Source: Chaetoderma sp. LZ-2023a (taxonomy: Eukaryota; Mollusca; Caudofoveata; Chaetodermatida; Chaetodermatidae). From it: a DNA stretch of 64,000 nt. The stretch's first letter is position 1. Each line of letters starts with the position of its first letter. The notes below the pieces were generated by a model that worked only from the letters and a program-made list of their open reading frames with translations, ran no database searches and was not told the origin of the DNA. Shown here piece after piece: positions 32,220 through 45,090 of this stretch. Both the position numbers and the translations under genes were made by a program. The stretch spans positions 95,906,640 to 95,970,639 of the forward strand of contig CM067374.1 of the NCBI GenBank assembly GCA_034401795.1, given 5' to 3'.

Positions 32220-33646
32220 CTACTATGCTAAATTAAATAGAAAGGTCTATGAATGTGTCCGAGTAAACTTAATGGACCTTTCCAAAGTAATGACGTCATA
32301 ATCAGCTAAGCGGTGTGTAGGATGACGTCGTAGTAATTACGTCATAAATGATTCGATACGGCCCGTCTTTAACTCGTAATAGTCCGACACGTTATACAAA
32401 TTGATTGTCTCTACTATTTAATAAACATGTTGTTAAATATTTTGAAACTAATTTCAAAATATTCAACATCTTACCTGTATAGTTTCCTGGAAATTGATAG
32501 TCAGGGAGTTCAGATATCCCAACACGATCGAGGTGTGGGGGGGGGGGAGCTTAGCTAGAGATGGGCGGGGTATAGCTAAAGATCGAAAGGTCCATTTAAA
32601 CCATACAATCTTCATCTATTTCAAGCCTTAATTATTATTGTAAAGTAATCAGAATATTGCTCATACCATTACTCTTTAACCAATTCCTATCCAGGAAAGC
32701 TGCTGAATATTTTGAAACTAATTTGACTGGAACATGTTGCTGCTATAGACCCTTGAAGCTCAAAGAGTTGATTAAAAATGAGCACAATTTCATTTTAAAC
32801 ATACGCTGATTTATTAGACGTGGAAAAGCAATTATCATAACAATTGTCACAAAGACTCGTCACTTATAACTCGACTGACCAGTGCCTCAAATTTAAAAGG
32901 ATGCTAATCTCATCTCAAATGTTGTACTGCACAGATAGATTATGGTTTATAGCCATTTTTTCCTCCTCAAGCGATAGTGCGTGATGTCACGTAAGTGTCA
33001 AATGTATTATATTCTTTATTATATAATAATTATCTTGTAAGAATATTTTGAAACTAATTTAATTGGAAGTAGTTGATGCCTATAGCAGGCAGGCAGCAAC
33101 AACTTCCAGTTAAATTAGTTTCAAAACATATGACAATTTACGTGTATGATTGTTTTTTACACAGCATGACCAACCTATAGCTGGAACCGCTATGACTGAG
33201 AGCATATACCGAGGCAGACGCGCTAGGTTTTTTCTGATTGGCTGAAAAGCAAAGCATGATAGTCACCATAGGCTGTAGAAATGTATCAACATTTAATTAC
33301 TAAGGCCTGAATGTCTTTCGTTGTCGGCACGATAAAAGACTAGGTTGCCAGAGATATATTATGTGTGGAAAATGCTATCACCTGAATGGCTAGTATAAGA
33401 CACGGTGAGATTTCCTTTAAGACGATTATATGTTGTACAACTTATATGTTGTACAACTTACTACAAAGCAGTTGAATATTTTTAACTAATTTGACTGGAA
33501 CCCGTTGCTGCCATCGACTTTCAAGAAGCGAATTATAAATTGGCACAATTTCATTTGAAACAAATGCAACAGTCCCTTGTTGCAGCATAATAGGCCGGTT
33601 TTTCAGAAATGAAAAACATGTCACACGGACTGATAGATTGACGTAT

Positions 33647-36600
33647 TAGTCCAGGAGCTAAAGCTAGGTCAGAATCGTGACGTAGCACACCCAGTATTCG
33701 GAAGGTCTGACACTTGCTGTGGCTTGGGGGACATGTCGCACACATTGTAAGCCCTGTTGTACAAACAAATTGTGGTACCACTAATTAGTTATCCTGATTT
33801 CTTTTCATAGGGGGTCTAGGCTTTGGCTGTATCCACAGTGCACAACGATATAAGCATGATCGTGTCATAACTCAAAATAATATCGTATTAGATTCACCAT
33901 ATATGATATTTAGACGGATATCGACCTAACATATATCCAACATACATTGTGCATGCATATACCAAAGGCGAGGGTGAAATGTGAAGGTTATATTTTATGT
34001 ATGTATACTAACTCCATCATAGAATCTGTATATCCTGCTGTACCACTGTTGAGAAAGCACCCAGGTAATGGTGGTTGGAATGAGACAGATGGATGTGGTG
34101 GTAATCGGTGCGGAAAAACAAATTAAAATGAACTTAGACGTACTGCAAGAAAATTTCAAAGAGGTGTGTATGTACGTGAATAAATTGCAACAGCTGTTCA
34201 AATCCTTTAAAGTTGAGTCAAGCTCGAAATCACACCTGTTCGCATTTTGGAACTCATATATTCATATGGTAGAGCTGCTGCTTGGATTCATAAGAGCTGA
34301 GAGAACTGAAGATTGGCAGGCACACCTATCTGCTACTGCTGCTATGGCGCCATATTTCTACAGCATGGACAGAACCAATTATGCAAGATGGCTGCCAATA
34401 TATCTTGCGGACATGAAGATGTTTCCAAGTACACATCCCCATGTACATGAACAATTCTTGAATGGAAATCATGCCGTAAGTCGCTCAGACCATCCATTCA
34501 ATCAAGTGTGGACAGATATGGCCTTAGAGCAATCGATTAATTTGGATTCCAAAAAGCGAGGTGGTATTATTGGAATAACACAAAAGCCAGGAGCTCTGGA
34601 GAGGTGGTTTTTAACTAGCCACGAGAGGGCAGCCATAACAACGGTCACAAAGCAAATGTGTGGGTTACAAGATAGTCACATGTTTGGAGTACAAAAGGAA
34701 ATGGGGACTAATCGAATGAACCGGGATGAAACCGATGTGCAGAAGATACTTTCGATGTTCTCATCAGATATAATGACCAATCCCTTTAATATTGCGGAAA
34801 ACGACGACAGCGAGTGTCTTCCGCTTGTAAACATTGCAACTGGCGTGGTATTGCCTAGTGAAATCGCCAATAGACTTGTTTCCGCCTGTGACATTGGTAA
34901 GGAGATTATGGAAATTTTTGTTCAGGAGCGGCTGGACACTAACACGAGAAGCTTTTGGGACACGTTGCCACACTTAAAACTTAAAACATTTGCCAGCCTA
35001 GCACAGAAGAAAAAACTCAAAACAAATGATGAAAAAATTCACAATGTGAGATCTGACCGCGAACTATTTGGTCGATTAATTATTGCCGCAAGGTCCAGAG
35101 ATGTTGATTTAAAACTAGTGATGACGTATGAACTGTCTGCTGTTCCACTATCATTGTCACATACGGATGGGACTCTAAGAAAGAATGTGAAAAGTGTTTT
35201 GTTAAGTGAACTAGAAAAGGAAGTAAATGTTGATGGACGGCTTCCACCTGTTGACAAGACAGGCGCAACAGCTTATGTAGTAGATGGCATGGCAATTGTG
35301 CAAATGGTTAAAACTGGAGGTACGTCTACATTTGGAGAATTGGCTGATAAATACTGGCACATCGTTACAGTTCCACTGAATCAAGAAGACTGCAACAGAG
35401 TAGATATAGTTTTTGACAGATATGATAGACTGGAATCTCTCAAAGCGGAAGAGCGGCTAAAACGTGGGTCATCAACAGCATTGGAAGTAAAGATTGGTGG
35501 AGAAAATGCTCCCGTTCCAAAGCAATGGGCCAAGTACATCAGCAATCCAAGCAACAAAAGTAACCTGGTTGCATTTCTCAGCAAGCGGTGGCGTGATACT
35601 GGTCCAAATATGCTATCTGCCGACAATTGCGTCATTCTTGCTGGTGGCTTTAACGATGGAATGGATGTTGTTGTCATTTCAGCGAACAATTCGTCGTATT
35701 TGGAAGAACTTCGATCAGATCACGAGGAAGCAGATACGCGTATGATGTTGCACGCGCTACACGCTTCAAAAGACCACATGCGTGTTGTTATACAGTCTCC
35801 TGATACAGACGTGGCAGTACTTAGTATATATACGTATCGTTTGCTTCACTGTTCTGAACTATGGTTCCGTACGGGCACAAAGGACAAATTGCGATACATA
35901 CCAATACATACAGTTGTTCAAGTACTGGGCCCAGCTATCTGTCTGTCTTTGCCTGGGTTTCATTCTCTTACAGGTTGTGTGTGATAGCACTAGTGCATTA
36001 TTTGGAGTCGCTAAGAGAAAAGCATTCAATCTCTTAAAGTCATCTGAATGTCATCAGCTTAGCTTAGCCCAACTCTGCGAACATGTTGACTTATCACCGA
36101 ATACTGCAATTCTATGTGAGAAATTTGTCTGTGGGTTGTATACCACCAGGGATGTGGGAAAGACAGCTGATGAAACCCGTTATTGGCTCTTTTGTCAAAA
36201 GAGACAAAGAAATGAAAATCTTCCACCTACATCGAATAGTCTAAAGCATCACACCGAAAGGGCCAATTTTCAAGCTCTTGTTTGGAGACGTTCATTGCAA
36301 GCTGTTCAGAATCTTCCATCTCCAAATGGACATGGCTGGAGTATAGTGGATGGTCTACTCAAGCCTGTTCTAATGTCAAAGGATCCTGCTCCATTTGGAT
36401 TAATTGAACTCACATCATGTAGATGTCAAAAGTCTGCCTGCAAAAGAACAGATCTCTGTCAATGCAAGGCTAACAATCTACTCTGCACTGAAGCATGCCT
36501 TTGTATGGGATGTGAAATGTGTGACAATGTTCAGCATACAATTGTCGAAGATGACTCTGACACGGATGAGTAACATTCTCTCATTTGCTCACGTGATAAA

Positions 36601-37068
36601 TATGTCCTGCCAGCTTGTGTAGACATGCACTGCATGTCAGTTAAAAGTTTAATTATGAAAAATGTAGAAAACATGGGCATTGTTGTAGCTAAGGTATTGC
36701 TAGTCACAAGAAGACCTAAGTGCCCCAATATGTACAAAGCAACATACGGGTGTCTTAAACGAGGTTGATTATGTATAAATCTGCGATATACGATCACTCC
36801 TTTCCATTTTGGTTAAGATTGTATTGATATAACATGCGCTTAAGTTTGTGAAAAATTTACCATTGTGAACATTGTTTGAGAGCTACATTCAACACCTATT
36901 GTAAATGGGCTTCTCACGGGTTAGTGATACCACAATTTTCTTGTACAACACGGCTCAGAATATACCCAAGATATCGGTCTAGCATAATATAGAGACAAAC
37001 CTTCTGAATACTGGGTGTGCTACGAAACCATTCTTCTAGACCCCTTTTGAAAATTGGCTCCCGGACTA
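33647..37068 (+). mobile_element. Complete TIR element with FEN/XPG-like gene, copy 1
   Basis: Left end TAGTCCAGGAGC and right end GGCTCCCGGACTA are inverted. Further shared subterminal blocks are GTAGCACACCCAGTATTC, TGTTGTACAA and ATTGTGGTA, so the imperfect TIRs extend some 150 bp. If TA is the target duplication, the element proper begins GTCC. One gene fills the interior. An inverted copy lies at 46122-49730. Confidence 0.8.
34068..36573 (+). pseudogene. FEN/XPG-like + CXC-domain protein, copy 1 (frameshifted)
   Basis: The frame is open from 34068 to 35984, then shifts because of a 4-base TGTG expansion at about 35974-35986, and continues to 36573. About 190 bp of the N-terminal coding region seen in the inverted copy is missing. 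Acidic blocks in order are DGMAIVQM, VFDRYDRLE, HEEADTRMMLHA, SPDTDVAVL and, after the shift, CDSTSALFGVAK, which parallel the metal-binding Asp/Glu positions and helical arch-H3TH order of FEN1/XPG nucleases. The C-terminus CRCQKSACKRTDLCQC plus further Cys resembles a CXC (tesmin/TSO1) DNA-binding module. The role as mobilising enzyme is inference. Confidence 0.6.
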
Positions 37069-37116
37069 TATATTAGGTGCGAGTTACAACTACATATAGA
37101 GGGATACATTTCTAGC

Positions 37117-37320
37117 TATGCCCGCCTATTTCTCCTTACGATCCGCCCACTTTTACGCGAGATTACAGCGCCCAGTCAAATTAGTTTCAGAATATTCAGC
37201 AGAATGTGTATTAAATTAAAAAACCCGTCAAAGATATATAATACGTACACTTGACGGACTATTCGCGCTTCATGACAGAGTTATAATACGTCAATATGAT
37301 TGTGACGTCAGCCTACATGT
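37117..37320 (+). mobile_element. Partial GGACCTTTCC-family MITE
   Basis: Contains GCCCGCC, GCGCCCAGTCAAATTAG, TTCAGCAGAATGTGTATTAAA and TGACGTCA blocks, directly after the TIR element. Confidence 0.45.
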
Positions 37321-37325
37321 GATGC

Positions 37326-37720
37326 AATGGACCTTCGCGTTTTTAACTATGCCCGCCCATCCCTCGCTAAGCTTCACCCACACCTCACCATGTTGGGATT
37401 GATCGATCTCCGAATACCCTAGCTATCAATTTCCTGAAAATTATACAGGGAAGCTGTTAAATATTTTGTAACTAATTTGACTGGGTGCTGTTGCTGCAGC
37501 AACAGCGCCCAGTCAAATTAGTTTTAAAATATTCAATAGAATATTTATTAAATAGTAAAAACATACAATTTGTACAACAACGCATATCCCGTCTTCAAAT
37601 ATGCGTTCGTGACGTACTGTGAGACGTCATTCATGACGTCATTCATTTTGATGTCATTCTACACGTCACGTACAAGAGTATGACGTCATATAATGTGTGG
37701 ATACTCTGGAAAGGTGAATT
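37326..37720 (+). mobile_element. 395-bp MITE, AATGGACCTT...AAGGTGAATT
   Basis: Carries the full family order: GCCCGCCCATC, GATCGATC, the FPENYTG block, a strong foldback (TTTTGTAACTAATTTGACTG and its complement around TTGCTGCAGCAA), then at least five TGACGTCA-like sites. Confidence 0.7.
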
Positions 37721-38444
37721 GATTAAGACGTCAGATCATATAATAATCTTGAATCTTGAATACTTGAGTAGTCGATCGGATCCATCCATTAGTTGATTTT
37801 CAAAGAACGTTTCCGTGTATTCCATGTATTCTTCTCACTTGAATGATGAGACAAGGTACATCAAAGTCTGCTTATAGGTGCTGACTAAATAATTATACTG
37901 AATATAATGAGGTCTTTAACCTCATAAACCTGATAAAAATTTAATTTAATGTGAAAAAATGGTGATCTTAAATCAATGATTTAAAGAAATCATTTTAAAG
38001 AAATTTAAAAAATCTCAAGTACAGAGAAAGACAGTGTCTCGATATTTTCCAGCCTTATGTCACTCGGGAAACGTAAAAATATAGACTTAGCATGAACAAA
38101 CGGCAATGGTCTGAATTTATTATGAGACATAGGCCTAAATTAATTTACAACATTAGGCTTTGAATTATCTGTAACATGGTACCCCTAATTAAGCGACTCG
38201 TATTCCTAGGCAGCAGCATATTTCAGTTAAATTAATCTCAAAAATAGAATATTCCTTAAATCCTTAAATCGTTCTTATCAACATATATTTTGGTACCATA
38301 TTGCTCCAGATTATCCTATGAAGAAACTCATTATTATTAAATGTGGTTTAGCTCCTATCTAGGACGTGTATTGTTATACAGGATTTTTGATATGGTAGGC
38401 CTACATAGGAATGGGGTGGAGTGTGGAATAAACATTACGAAAAC
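37721..38444. other. AT-rich, no gene seen
   Basis: No exon or RNA gene is supported. Confidence 0.4.

Positions 38445-38499
<55 letters not shown>
38445..38499. repeat. (ATT)n microsatellite
   Basis: Pure trinucleotide run giving poly-Ile frames on both strands. Confidence 0.97.
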
Positions 38500-38500
<1 letters not shown>

Positions 38501-39425
38501 GTTCGTTCGTGATACATATTGCTAGGTACCGATAACAGTACGTTGCCATTGTTGTATATTCCATCTTATCTATAGTCCGTATAATGTATGGTTGGGCCCT
38601 TTCAATGGCTTCAAGTTTTAGAATTTTGTTTGTTTTATAGGCAACTTAGGCAACTTACTAAATAATCATTAAATATTCTTCTACTACTAATTTCTTAACT
38701 CACTTGCAGTCTTGAGAATATCTATCAGTCGAAGGATACTTCTTATTGAAAATCGCTTGGTCAAACAATGACTTTTTCAGCTTGCATACATGAGGGTAAC
38801 CGATACTGTGCCTGCTACTACGCAACTTACATGACGTCATAAATAGAAGCAAGTATCTCAATTAATGACGTCACAGTGGAGATGTACACATCTTTTGATG
38901 ACGTTAACGTAAGCGTGTTTCTCAATCAAACTGTCTCTTATAGCACAGGTTATAGGGCCGATATCCGACCCTACCGGCCCAGTAAGCCGCGTTATCAGTG
39001 ATTGATCAGCAACAATAGGGCCTAATTGCGAAATTGATAATAATATAATCAATGTAAATGGTTTTCTTATTCATGTATGGATACTCATGTTATATTTTAA
39101 CAGATAGTTGTTAATGGACGTCATGTTTGGTATTTTTACTAAACCCAGTAAAGGTTGATTAAAATCAGTTCTAAATCACGAATGCATAGGCCCCTATGCG
39201 CACCGATACAAGCAAAAATCGGCGCAGTTTTGATGTGCTGAAAAGGCTTGATAGCTAATACTCATTCATCATAGCTCTCTAATCAAAAAATACATACGGG
39301 CAACAACACTGTCATCACCGGGCATGGCAACAGGAATAGAATAATCAAATAACATTAGCATTCGCAAAACGCTACTATTCTTCACAAGACACCATATATC
39401 TTACTAGTACCAAAACGACCTGGGT
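38500..39425. other. No gene seen
   Basis: Two TGACGTCA sites near 38832 and 38865. I see no supported coding region. Confidence 0.4.
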
Positions 39426-39512
39426 TCATGTCTGCCTTCGAGCCCACGAGCGCGCAAGCGTACGCGCTGTATAACCAACTAAAGCACTACACACCTTATA
39501 GGGACTCGTCAG
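39426..39512 (-). repeat. Possible tRNA-derived SINE head
   Basis: On the minus strand GTGCTTTAGTTGGTTATA resembles a pol III A box, followed about 45 bases later by GGGCTCGAAGGC, resembling a B box. The cloverleaf is not intact, so this is not a tRNA gene. Confidence 0.3.
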
Positions 39513-41148
39513 ATTCAGATTTCAGATTTATTTATTTATTACTCCCAGATCATACATGTGATACATGGGGTATAAACATTATACAATTTATATAGTGGCA
39601 AGACAGTTTACATATTATTTATATATCTCTATAGATTAACTGCTAACATTAAAACGAATAAACTAGATTTACTACAGTAATGTGATTGCTTCTTTTCAGG
39701 AAAGCCATTTTCATATTAACCATTTTTTCGTTCACAATTTCACTTTGTTTTCGGGTATTGTCTGTACGTGTTATGTTTGTTGGCCGTGTTTGTGCGACAG
39801 TTTCATCCTTTTTGGAAATGCGTAATAAATGCATTTATTAGTCGGCAGACCTTTTATAGGTTTTTTTGTTATTGCTAGTGAATAACTTGAAGAATTTAAA
39901 ATAATTTGGTCTCTTACGGTAGTATTTAGGCAGTGTTTCTAATCGTAATGTATGAAAAAAGTTGCAAATAAAAATGTAATGAAACTCATCTCCAATTTCG
40001 TTTTTGTCACAAATACTCTATTTCCTTTCTTCTCTTATTATTCCTTCCAACCTTCCCTTTTCTATTGGTAATGGTTACCGGTCCTATACCGAGTGAACAA
40101 TATTCTATCCCTATCATTAAGTCCAAGGAGGTATGGTTCCGTTTTCCAGTTAGTCTTAAAAGAATTATAGATCTTACCCCTCCACGATTCCTGCATTTGG
40201 GCGAGCCACGTTTGCATAAACTGGTCCTCTATGTTTCTAGTTATTGCATCTTGGGTGATGTTGGTGCTATGGATCGTCTGTGTGTTCCAAACGTGTGTGT
40301 GCCCTATATTATCTACAATGATTTTAATACTTGTTAGCCATTTATATGTTTTTTTTGTTTTCATTAAAATCTTTTAACCTGTAATTATATGTTTGTAGTG
40401 CTAGTTTATTTTCTTTCCTGAGGTTCTAATAATTTCACAGCCATAAAGGAGGATCGGTTCTATCATTTGGTGGTAGAGTTTTATTTGGCAATCAATGGGT
40501 AGATCTAATTGTTTAGCTCGTCGATGTAAAGCGAACGTTGCTTTTCGGCCTTGTTCAAATAGGCTTTTTCTCCGATATAAGTAAGCGTCCATTGTATGAA
40601 AAATGTATGCCTAGGTATTTATAGCTATATACAATTTCTAATGTGTTAGTATTTAGATAGAATGAAAGTCTGCTACATTATGCTTTGGTACTACTAAAGA
40701 CCATAATCTTTGTTTTATCAACATCTACCTTTAGTTTCCACAAATGCATTTAATAAAAGCTGGAGGTCAGTTGCATTTTCAGCCAGCACAATTGTATCGT
40801 CGGCATAGAGAGGAGTATTAAAAGTCTAAATAAGCTCGTCTTCTTGCCTATAGTTCTATGGATTTATAGTTTTGGTTGATACGGAAATTTTCGAGGTCAT
40901 TTAAATATATGGAGAAGAGTACTGGAGAGAGGTTCTCGCCTTGACGCACTCCCCATTTGCAAGTAAGGCGAGAATGTGTTGTTTAACTTGATTATTGATT
41001 TTATGCTGTTATATATGTTCTGTATGACTTTAAATACTTTACCATTTATGTTATGCTGTAGTAGCTTTGTCCAGAGGCCATTATGCCATATTGAGTCAAA
41101 GGCTTTCTCAAAATCTACGAAACAGCAGAATAGTCGCTTTCTTTTATT

Positions 41149-41999
41149 CAGGGGCGGATTTAGGGGGGGGGGGGTGTCCCATGGTGCACGGGACACCACC
41201 ACCCCACCCCCGACAAGCAGACCCAAAAAAATTTTTTTATTAAATTATTTTGCAAAATAGCCAAATCACATCATTATTATATGTACACACGTTTACTGTT
41301 CGGTTTTCAAATTAACATATAATGACTGCAACTATAGAGTATGGGTTAAGGAGAAATGTCCTGCAGCAGGAAAGAGTAAACTTATAGACACATGTAAAAC
41401 ACGATTTGTTGAGAGACAGAGCATTTGAAGTGTTTTGTTAGTTGTACATTGCTATAGAGCAGTCATTGTGGCAGATGGCGAATGATAGAAGTTACAACAG
41501 GGATACTAATCGAGATTCACAAGTTTTTCATTCAGTAATCACTAACTTTCAGTTCATAATCACCTTAGTTTTAGTCAAAATTTGTATGAGGTACACCAAA
41601 CCACTAAGTGCCAACGTTCAGGGTAGGGCACAGGATGTGATTTTTTACATTCTCCAATTGTGCGTGCGTGCGTGCGCGTGCGTGCGTGCGGGGGGGGGGG
41701 GTGGGGGAGGGAAGGGAACCTCAGATCCTATAGCCTCTGAAAGACCAACCTTACCACACCATAGACTTCGGCTGTATCAATTAAAATGTAGTCCATAGTC
41801 AGTGGGGGCAAATTCTTTGGTAAAATTACCCTTAAAATATAATAATTTTATCAGCCACTGATGATTCATATTCACCTCCAGAAATGCAGGAGAGGCCATC
41901 TGATAGCATCCAGATTTAAGAATTTTCCGGGGGAGGACCACCGGACCCCTCAACTAGTGAGTCGGATACCCTCTTAAAATATTCCTGAATCCGCCCTTG
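41149..41999. mobile_element. 851-bp hAT-like non-autonomous element nested in the LINE
   Basis: Ends CAGGGGCGGATTTAGG and, as complement, CAAGGGCGGATTCAGG. This TIR type is common in animal hAT elements. No transposase is present. A clear 8-bp target duplication is not visible. Taking the insert out leaves the LINE reading frame open across the junction. Confidence 0.7.
41661..41711. repeat. GTGC repeat followed by poly-G
   Basis: Simple repeat inside the hAT-like element. Confidence 0.95.
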
Positions 42000-42100
42000 A
42001 TTATTTTTAAATATTTCTACTAACGCGGACAGTGTGAATATATGGTCTGTTGTGGAATATCCTTTCCTAAAGCATGCTTGATTTAAGAAACAAGAACATG

Positions 42101-43149
42101 CATTGACTGGATATAACCAGAATATATGTCATCAGCGTGTTATTCGCTGCCTTCAAGGCACTAGTGACCATTTTGTCTCTTGCCTGGGAGGCTAAATCGA
42201 TAACACAAGTTGACGTCATAAACCGGATTTAAAATCTTTGTTAGACTTTCCAGAATGCACGTTGTTCAATTTCACCGCCACGCGACGACCCCTTCCAAAT
42301 GTCACGAGATCAGATATCAAGAACCCGCTAAATGTGTCACTATTTAACGTAGGCTATACACACCGTTTTCCAGAGATATTAGCTGCGATCTAGAATAAAT
42401 ATGTTGATTGAGCGGTTTTTAAAATTGTATGTAAAATAACAGACCCGGTGCATAAAACAGCATATTAATCTTTGTAGAGAATTTTGTTCTTATTTAATAA
42501 TTTTTCCGGTGTATACTCAGTTTCTCAAACACACCGCGCATACGCACACGTACGGAAGCACTTTAATGCGACTTTTATAGAAATGAGATTCTGAAAACAT
42601 CACTTGTTCACGTGTCTAGAAAGTCAGGCATTGTAGGCTCGCCGATGGCTCTCATCGCACCAAATGCTACAGACATTGGGGGTTTAGTCGCGCAGCCGGT
42701 GCAATGTCTGAGATGATAAATTGCGCGGGGTCACGGTGTTTTTTGACGCAACATACGGTTCCAGCGACACCATGCAGCCTTCTTTTCCTTTCCGGTGATT
42801 AGTCGAGGGGACAGTGGAACTCTTCTTTCCATCCATGAAACACATCGGAGCTGGGAGCTGGGGAGGACAACGCTAACAGTACGTTATTCCGGAACTTAAC
42901 TCCGCTTGGGGGACTTGGTGCAATAATACTAATCACAGTATCATTGAGATGAACTCAGAGCAGTAACAAATCTCAAAATGTTAAATAGTTCTCTTCTACC
43001 TTTACTGGGATGTCAAACGATACAGAGTTAATATATGTTTCCTGGGGTGTCCGGCGATACAGTTACTGTATGTTAATCAGGTCTGACGAATCATATGTTT
43101 GTTTCACGCTGTACATGGCACATTTGATTCCTAGATGCTGGAAGGGTTA
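42101..43149. other. No gene recognised
   Basis: No domain-bearing frame on either strand. Confidence 0.4.
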
Positions 43150-43159
43150 GCCGTGTCCG

Positions 43160-43600
43160 TCTGTCCGTCCACAATATCTCGTAAACATATCATACAGAAC
43201 CACTTAAGATATTTTAATTAAACTTGGTATATGCCTCATGTATGCTGGGTTGATGTGCATTTTGAAGGATTCGCATTTATAGGTCTAAGATTTTGTGTGA
43301 GAATTGGATTTTTAATGCAATACGCTGACGATTTTGGTCAGTTCTCTTAAAGAACCTCTCATGCAGAATCGCTTAAAATAATTTAATGAAACTTGGCGGG
43401 GGACTTCTTTTTGATGCGTTGATGTGCCTTTTGAAAGATTCGCCTATATAGATTTTGTGTGAAAATGGCTTTTTTAATAACTCACAATTTTTGCAATGTT
43501 CTCGTAAACAGCACATAATACAGAATTGCTTTATAATAATTTAATGAAACTGGACAGGTGAATTCCTCTTTTTATGGGATGTTCCACGTGTGACGGTTCA
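43160..43600. repeat. Three diverged repeats of roughly 150 bp
   Basis: Each has CTC(G/T)TAAA..., CATACAGAA-like, TTAATTAAACTTGG-like and GATTCGC blocks (near 43180, 43345 and 43500). Probably an old dispersed repeat. Confidence 0.45.
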
Positions 43601-43854
43601 ATATAGGCCCTATGTTTGCCCAATAATGATAGAACAAATATGCGGCCATTCTCTGCCTATGTTGAGGCAAATGACTTCTGAAAAGGAGCTATACTTTCTC
43701 ATAAATTTGTTTTCTTTCAGGTATTAGTAAAGGTCGATATGGTGAATGCGGTACCCTTGATGCCAGACATAGTGTTCTAATTCTATTCAACCCGCGTGGA
43801 TGAACTGACGCTAGTGATGACACATCTACGACCTGCGTATCCCCTTTGGAATGT

Positions 43855-44206
43855 AATGGACCTTTCCAGTTTTAGCTATGCCCCGCCCATCACTAGCTAA
43901 GCTCCACTCACGCCTTGCTCGTGTTGGGATCGATCGATCCCTGAACTCGGTGACTACACATTTTAAGAAAACTATACAGGTAAGCTGTTAAATATTTTGA
44001 AACTAATTTAACTGGACGATGTTGCTTCAACAGAATGTTTATTAAATGGTAAAGACATACAATTCGTACAACGTGTTGGACTAGTAAGCATTAAAGACGG
44101 ACTATATATGGAGTCAGTCATGACGTAATGATTATGTCGTCACTCTACATGTCACGTAGGTGATTATGACGTCATATGATGGATGGATAAATTGGAAAGG
44201 TAAATT
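43855..44206 (+). mobile_element. 352-bp MITE, AATGGACCTTTCCA...TTGGAAAGGTAAATT
   Basis: Both ends present. Inside: GCCCCGCCCATC, GATCGATCGATCC, AACTATACAG followed by a perfect GTAAGC donor, the foldback core, and three TGACGTCA-like sites. Confidence 0.75.
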
Positions 44207-44832
44207 AACTGTTCAGTATGAACCTAACAGGTGGGAGCCTCATATTCTGATAAGGAAGGCAGCTGTTTAGCGAATGGAGTGAGTGAGCAACTCGGCTTGG
44301 CTCATCATTCTCCAACTTGAATGGGCATTGCCTCCTGTTCGCGTTATTCGAGAACAGATCCGATTCTGGTTGCTGAGGCTGAACCAATCGCAGCTCAGTT
44401 GTGTTATTTTTGGATCGAGTGGTAGATTATGTTGTCCTGTTATCCATGTGCTTGCCTGAACTGGACTTGAAGCATGTGGGTGAAACCCACAAAAAGCTTA
44501 ATTACGTCGAGCTCACCACGCTTTTAATAGATCTGCCAATTATGGTCATTCTACCGTCTTGCATTCCAGAGTTATGGTTTTAAAATATGCATTTCAACTA
44601 GTGACCCGCTGACCTAGATATTTGACCGTCTGACCTGAATCTCAAACTCCCTCGAGAAAGCCACAATATGATTGTATGTGCCAAATTCAATGGCTCTTCT
44701 TTTCTTCTTTTACTCCGGAGACGGGCGGATGGACGGACGCCTAGATGGACAGACAGGCGGATGGACGGACGGATAGACAGACAGACAGAAGACACCGACC
44801 GCAATACTCACACCAGACTTCGGCGGTGTGAG
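44207..44832. repeat. Low-complexity GGAC/GACA stretch and flanks
   Basis: 44715-44795 is built from GGATGGAC and AGACAGAC units. The rest shows no gene. Confidence 0.6.
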
Positions 44833-45090
44833 TAATGGACGTTTCCAAGTTTATCCATCTATCATATGACGCCATAATCAACTGCGTGACGTGTATGATG
44901 ACGTCAAAATCACGACGTTATGAATGATTCGATATAATCCCTATTTAACGCCTAATAGTCCGACACATTGCACGAAGTGTATGTCTTAATAAACATTATG
45001 TTGAATATTTTGAAACTAATTTGACTGGGCGCTGTTGCTGCCGCACCCAGTTAAATTAGTTTCAAAATATTTAGCAGCTTACCGTAAACT
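44833..45090 (-). mobile_element. Partial MITE of the same family
   Basis: Starts AATGGACGTTTCCAAG, has TGACGTCA sites and a complete foldback around GGGCGCTGTTGCTGCCGC, then ends. Confidence 0.55.

Larger units (their letters stand above)
21501..34024. repeat. Duplicated block, copy B (starts at the gap)
   Basis: Begins right after the gap at the sequence equivalent to 8622 and matches copy A to its last base. The offset drifts from 12879 to about 13025, mainly from the minisatellite (+222) and shorter microsatellites. Confidence 0.95.
39855..42100 (-). mobile_element. Decayed non-LTR retrotransposon RT, split by a hAT-like insertion
   Basis: Reading right to left on the minus strand: ACFRKGYSTTDHIF (about 42035-42085), then after the insert RLFCCFVDFEKAFDSIWHNG (about 41060-41135) and IQNIYNSIKS; thumb-region LDLPIDCQIKLYHQMIEPIL (about 40440-40540); and a 3' end with RDRILFTRYRTGNH (about 40070-40120). 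These are RT fingers, palm A block and C-terminal regions of a Jockey/CR1-like LINE. Frameshifts separate them. The catalytic FADD block is not intact and the endonuclease is absent. Confidence 0.7.

Noticed and set aside
39426-39512. tRNA gene on the minus strand
   Set aside because: A and B box-like sequences are present but stems do not pair and the spacing is off; at most a SINE head.
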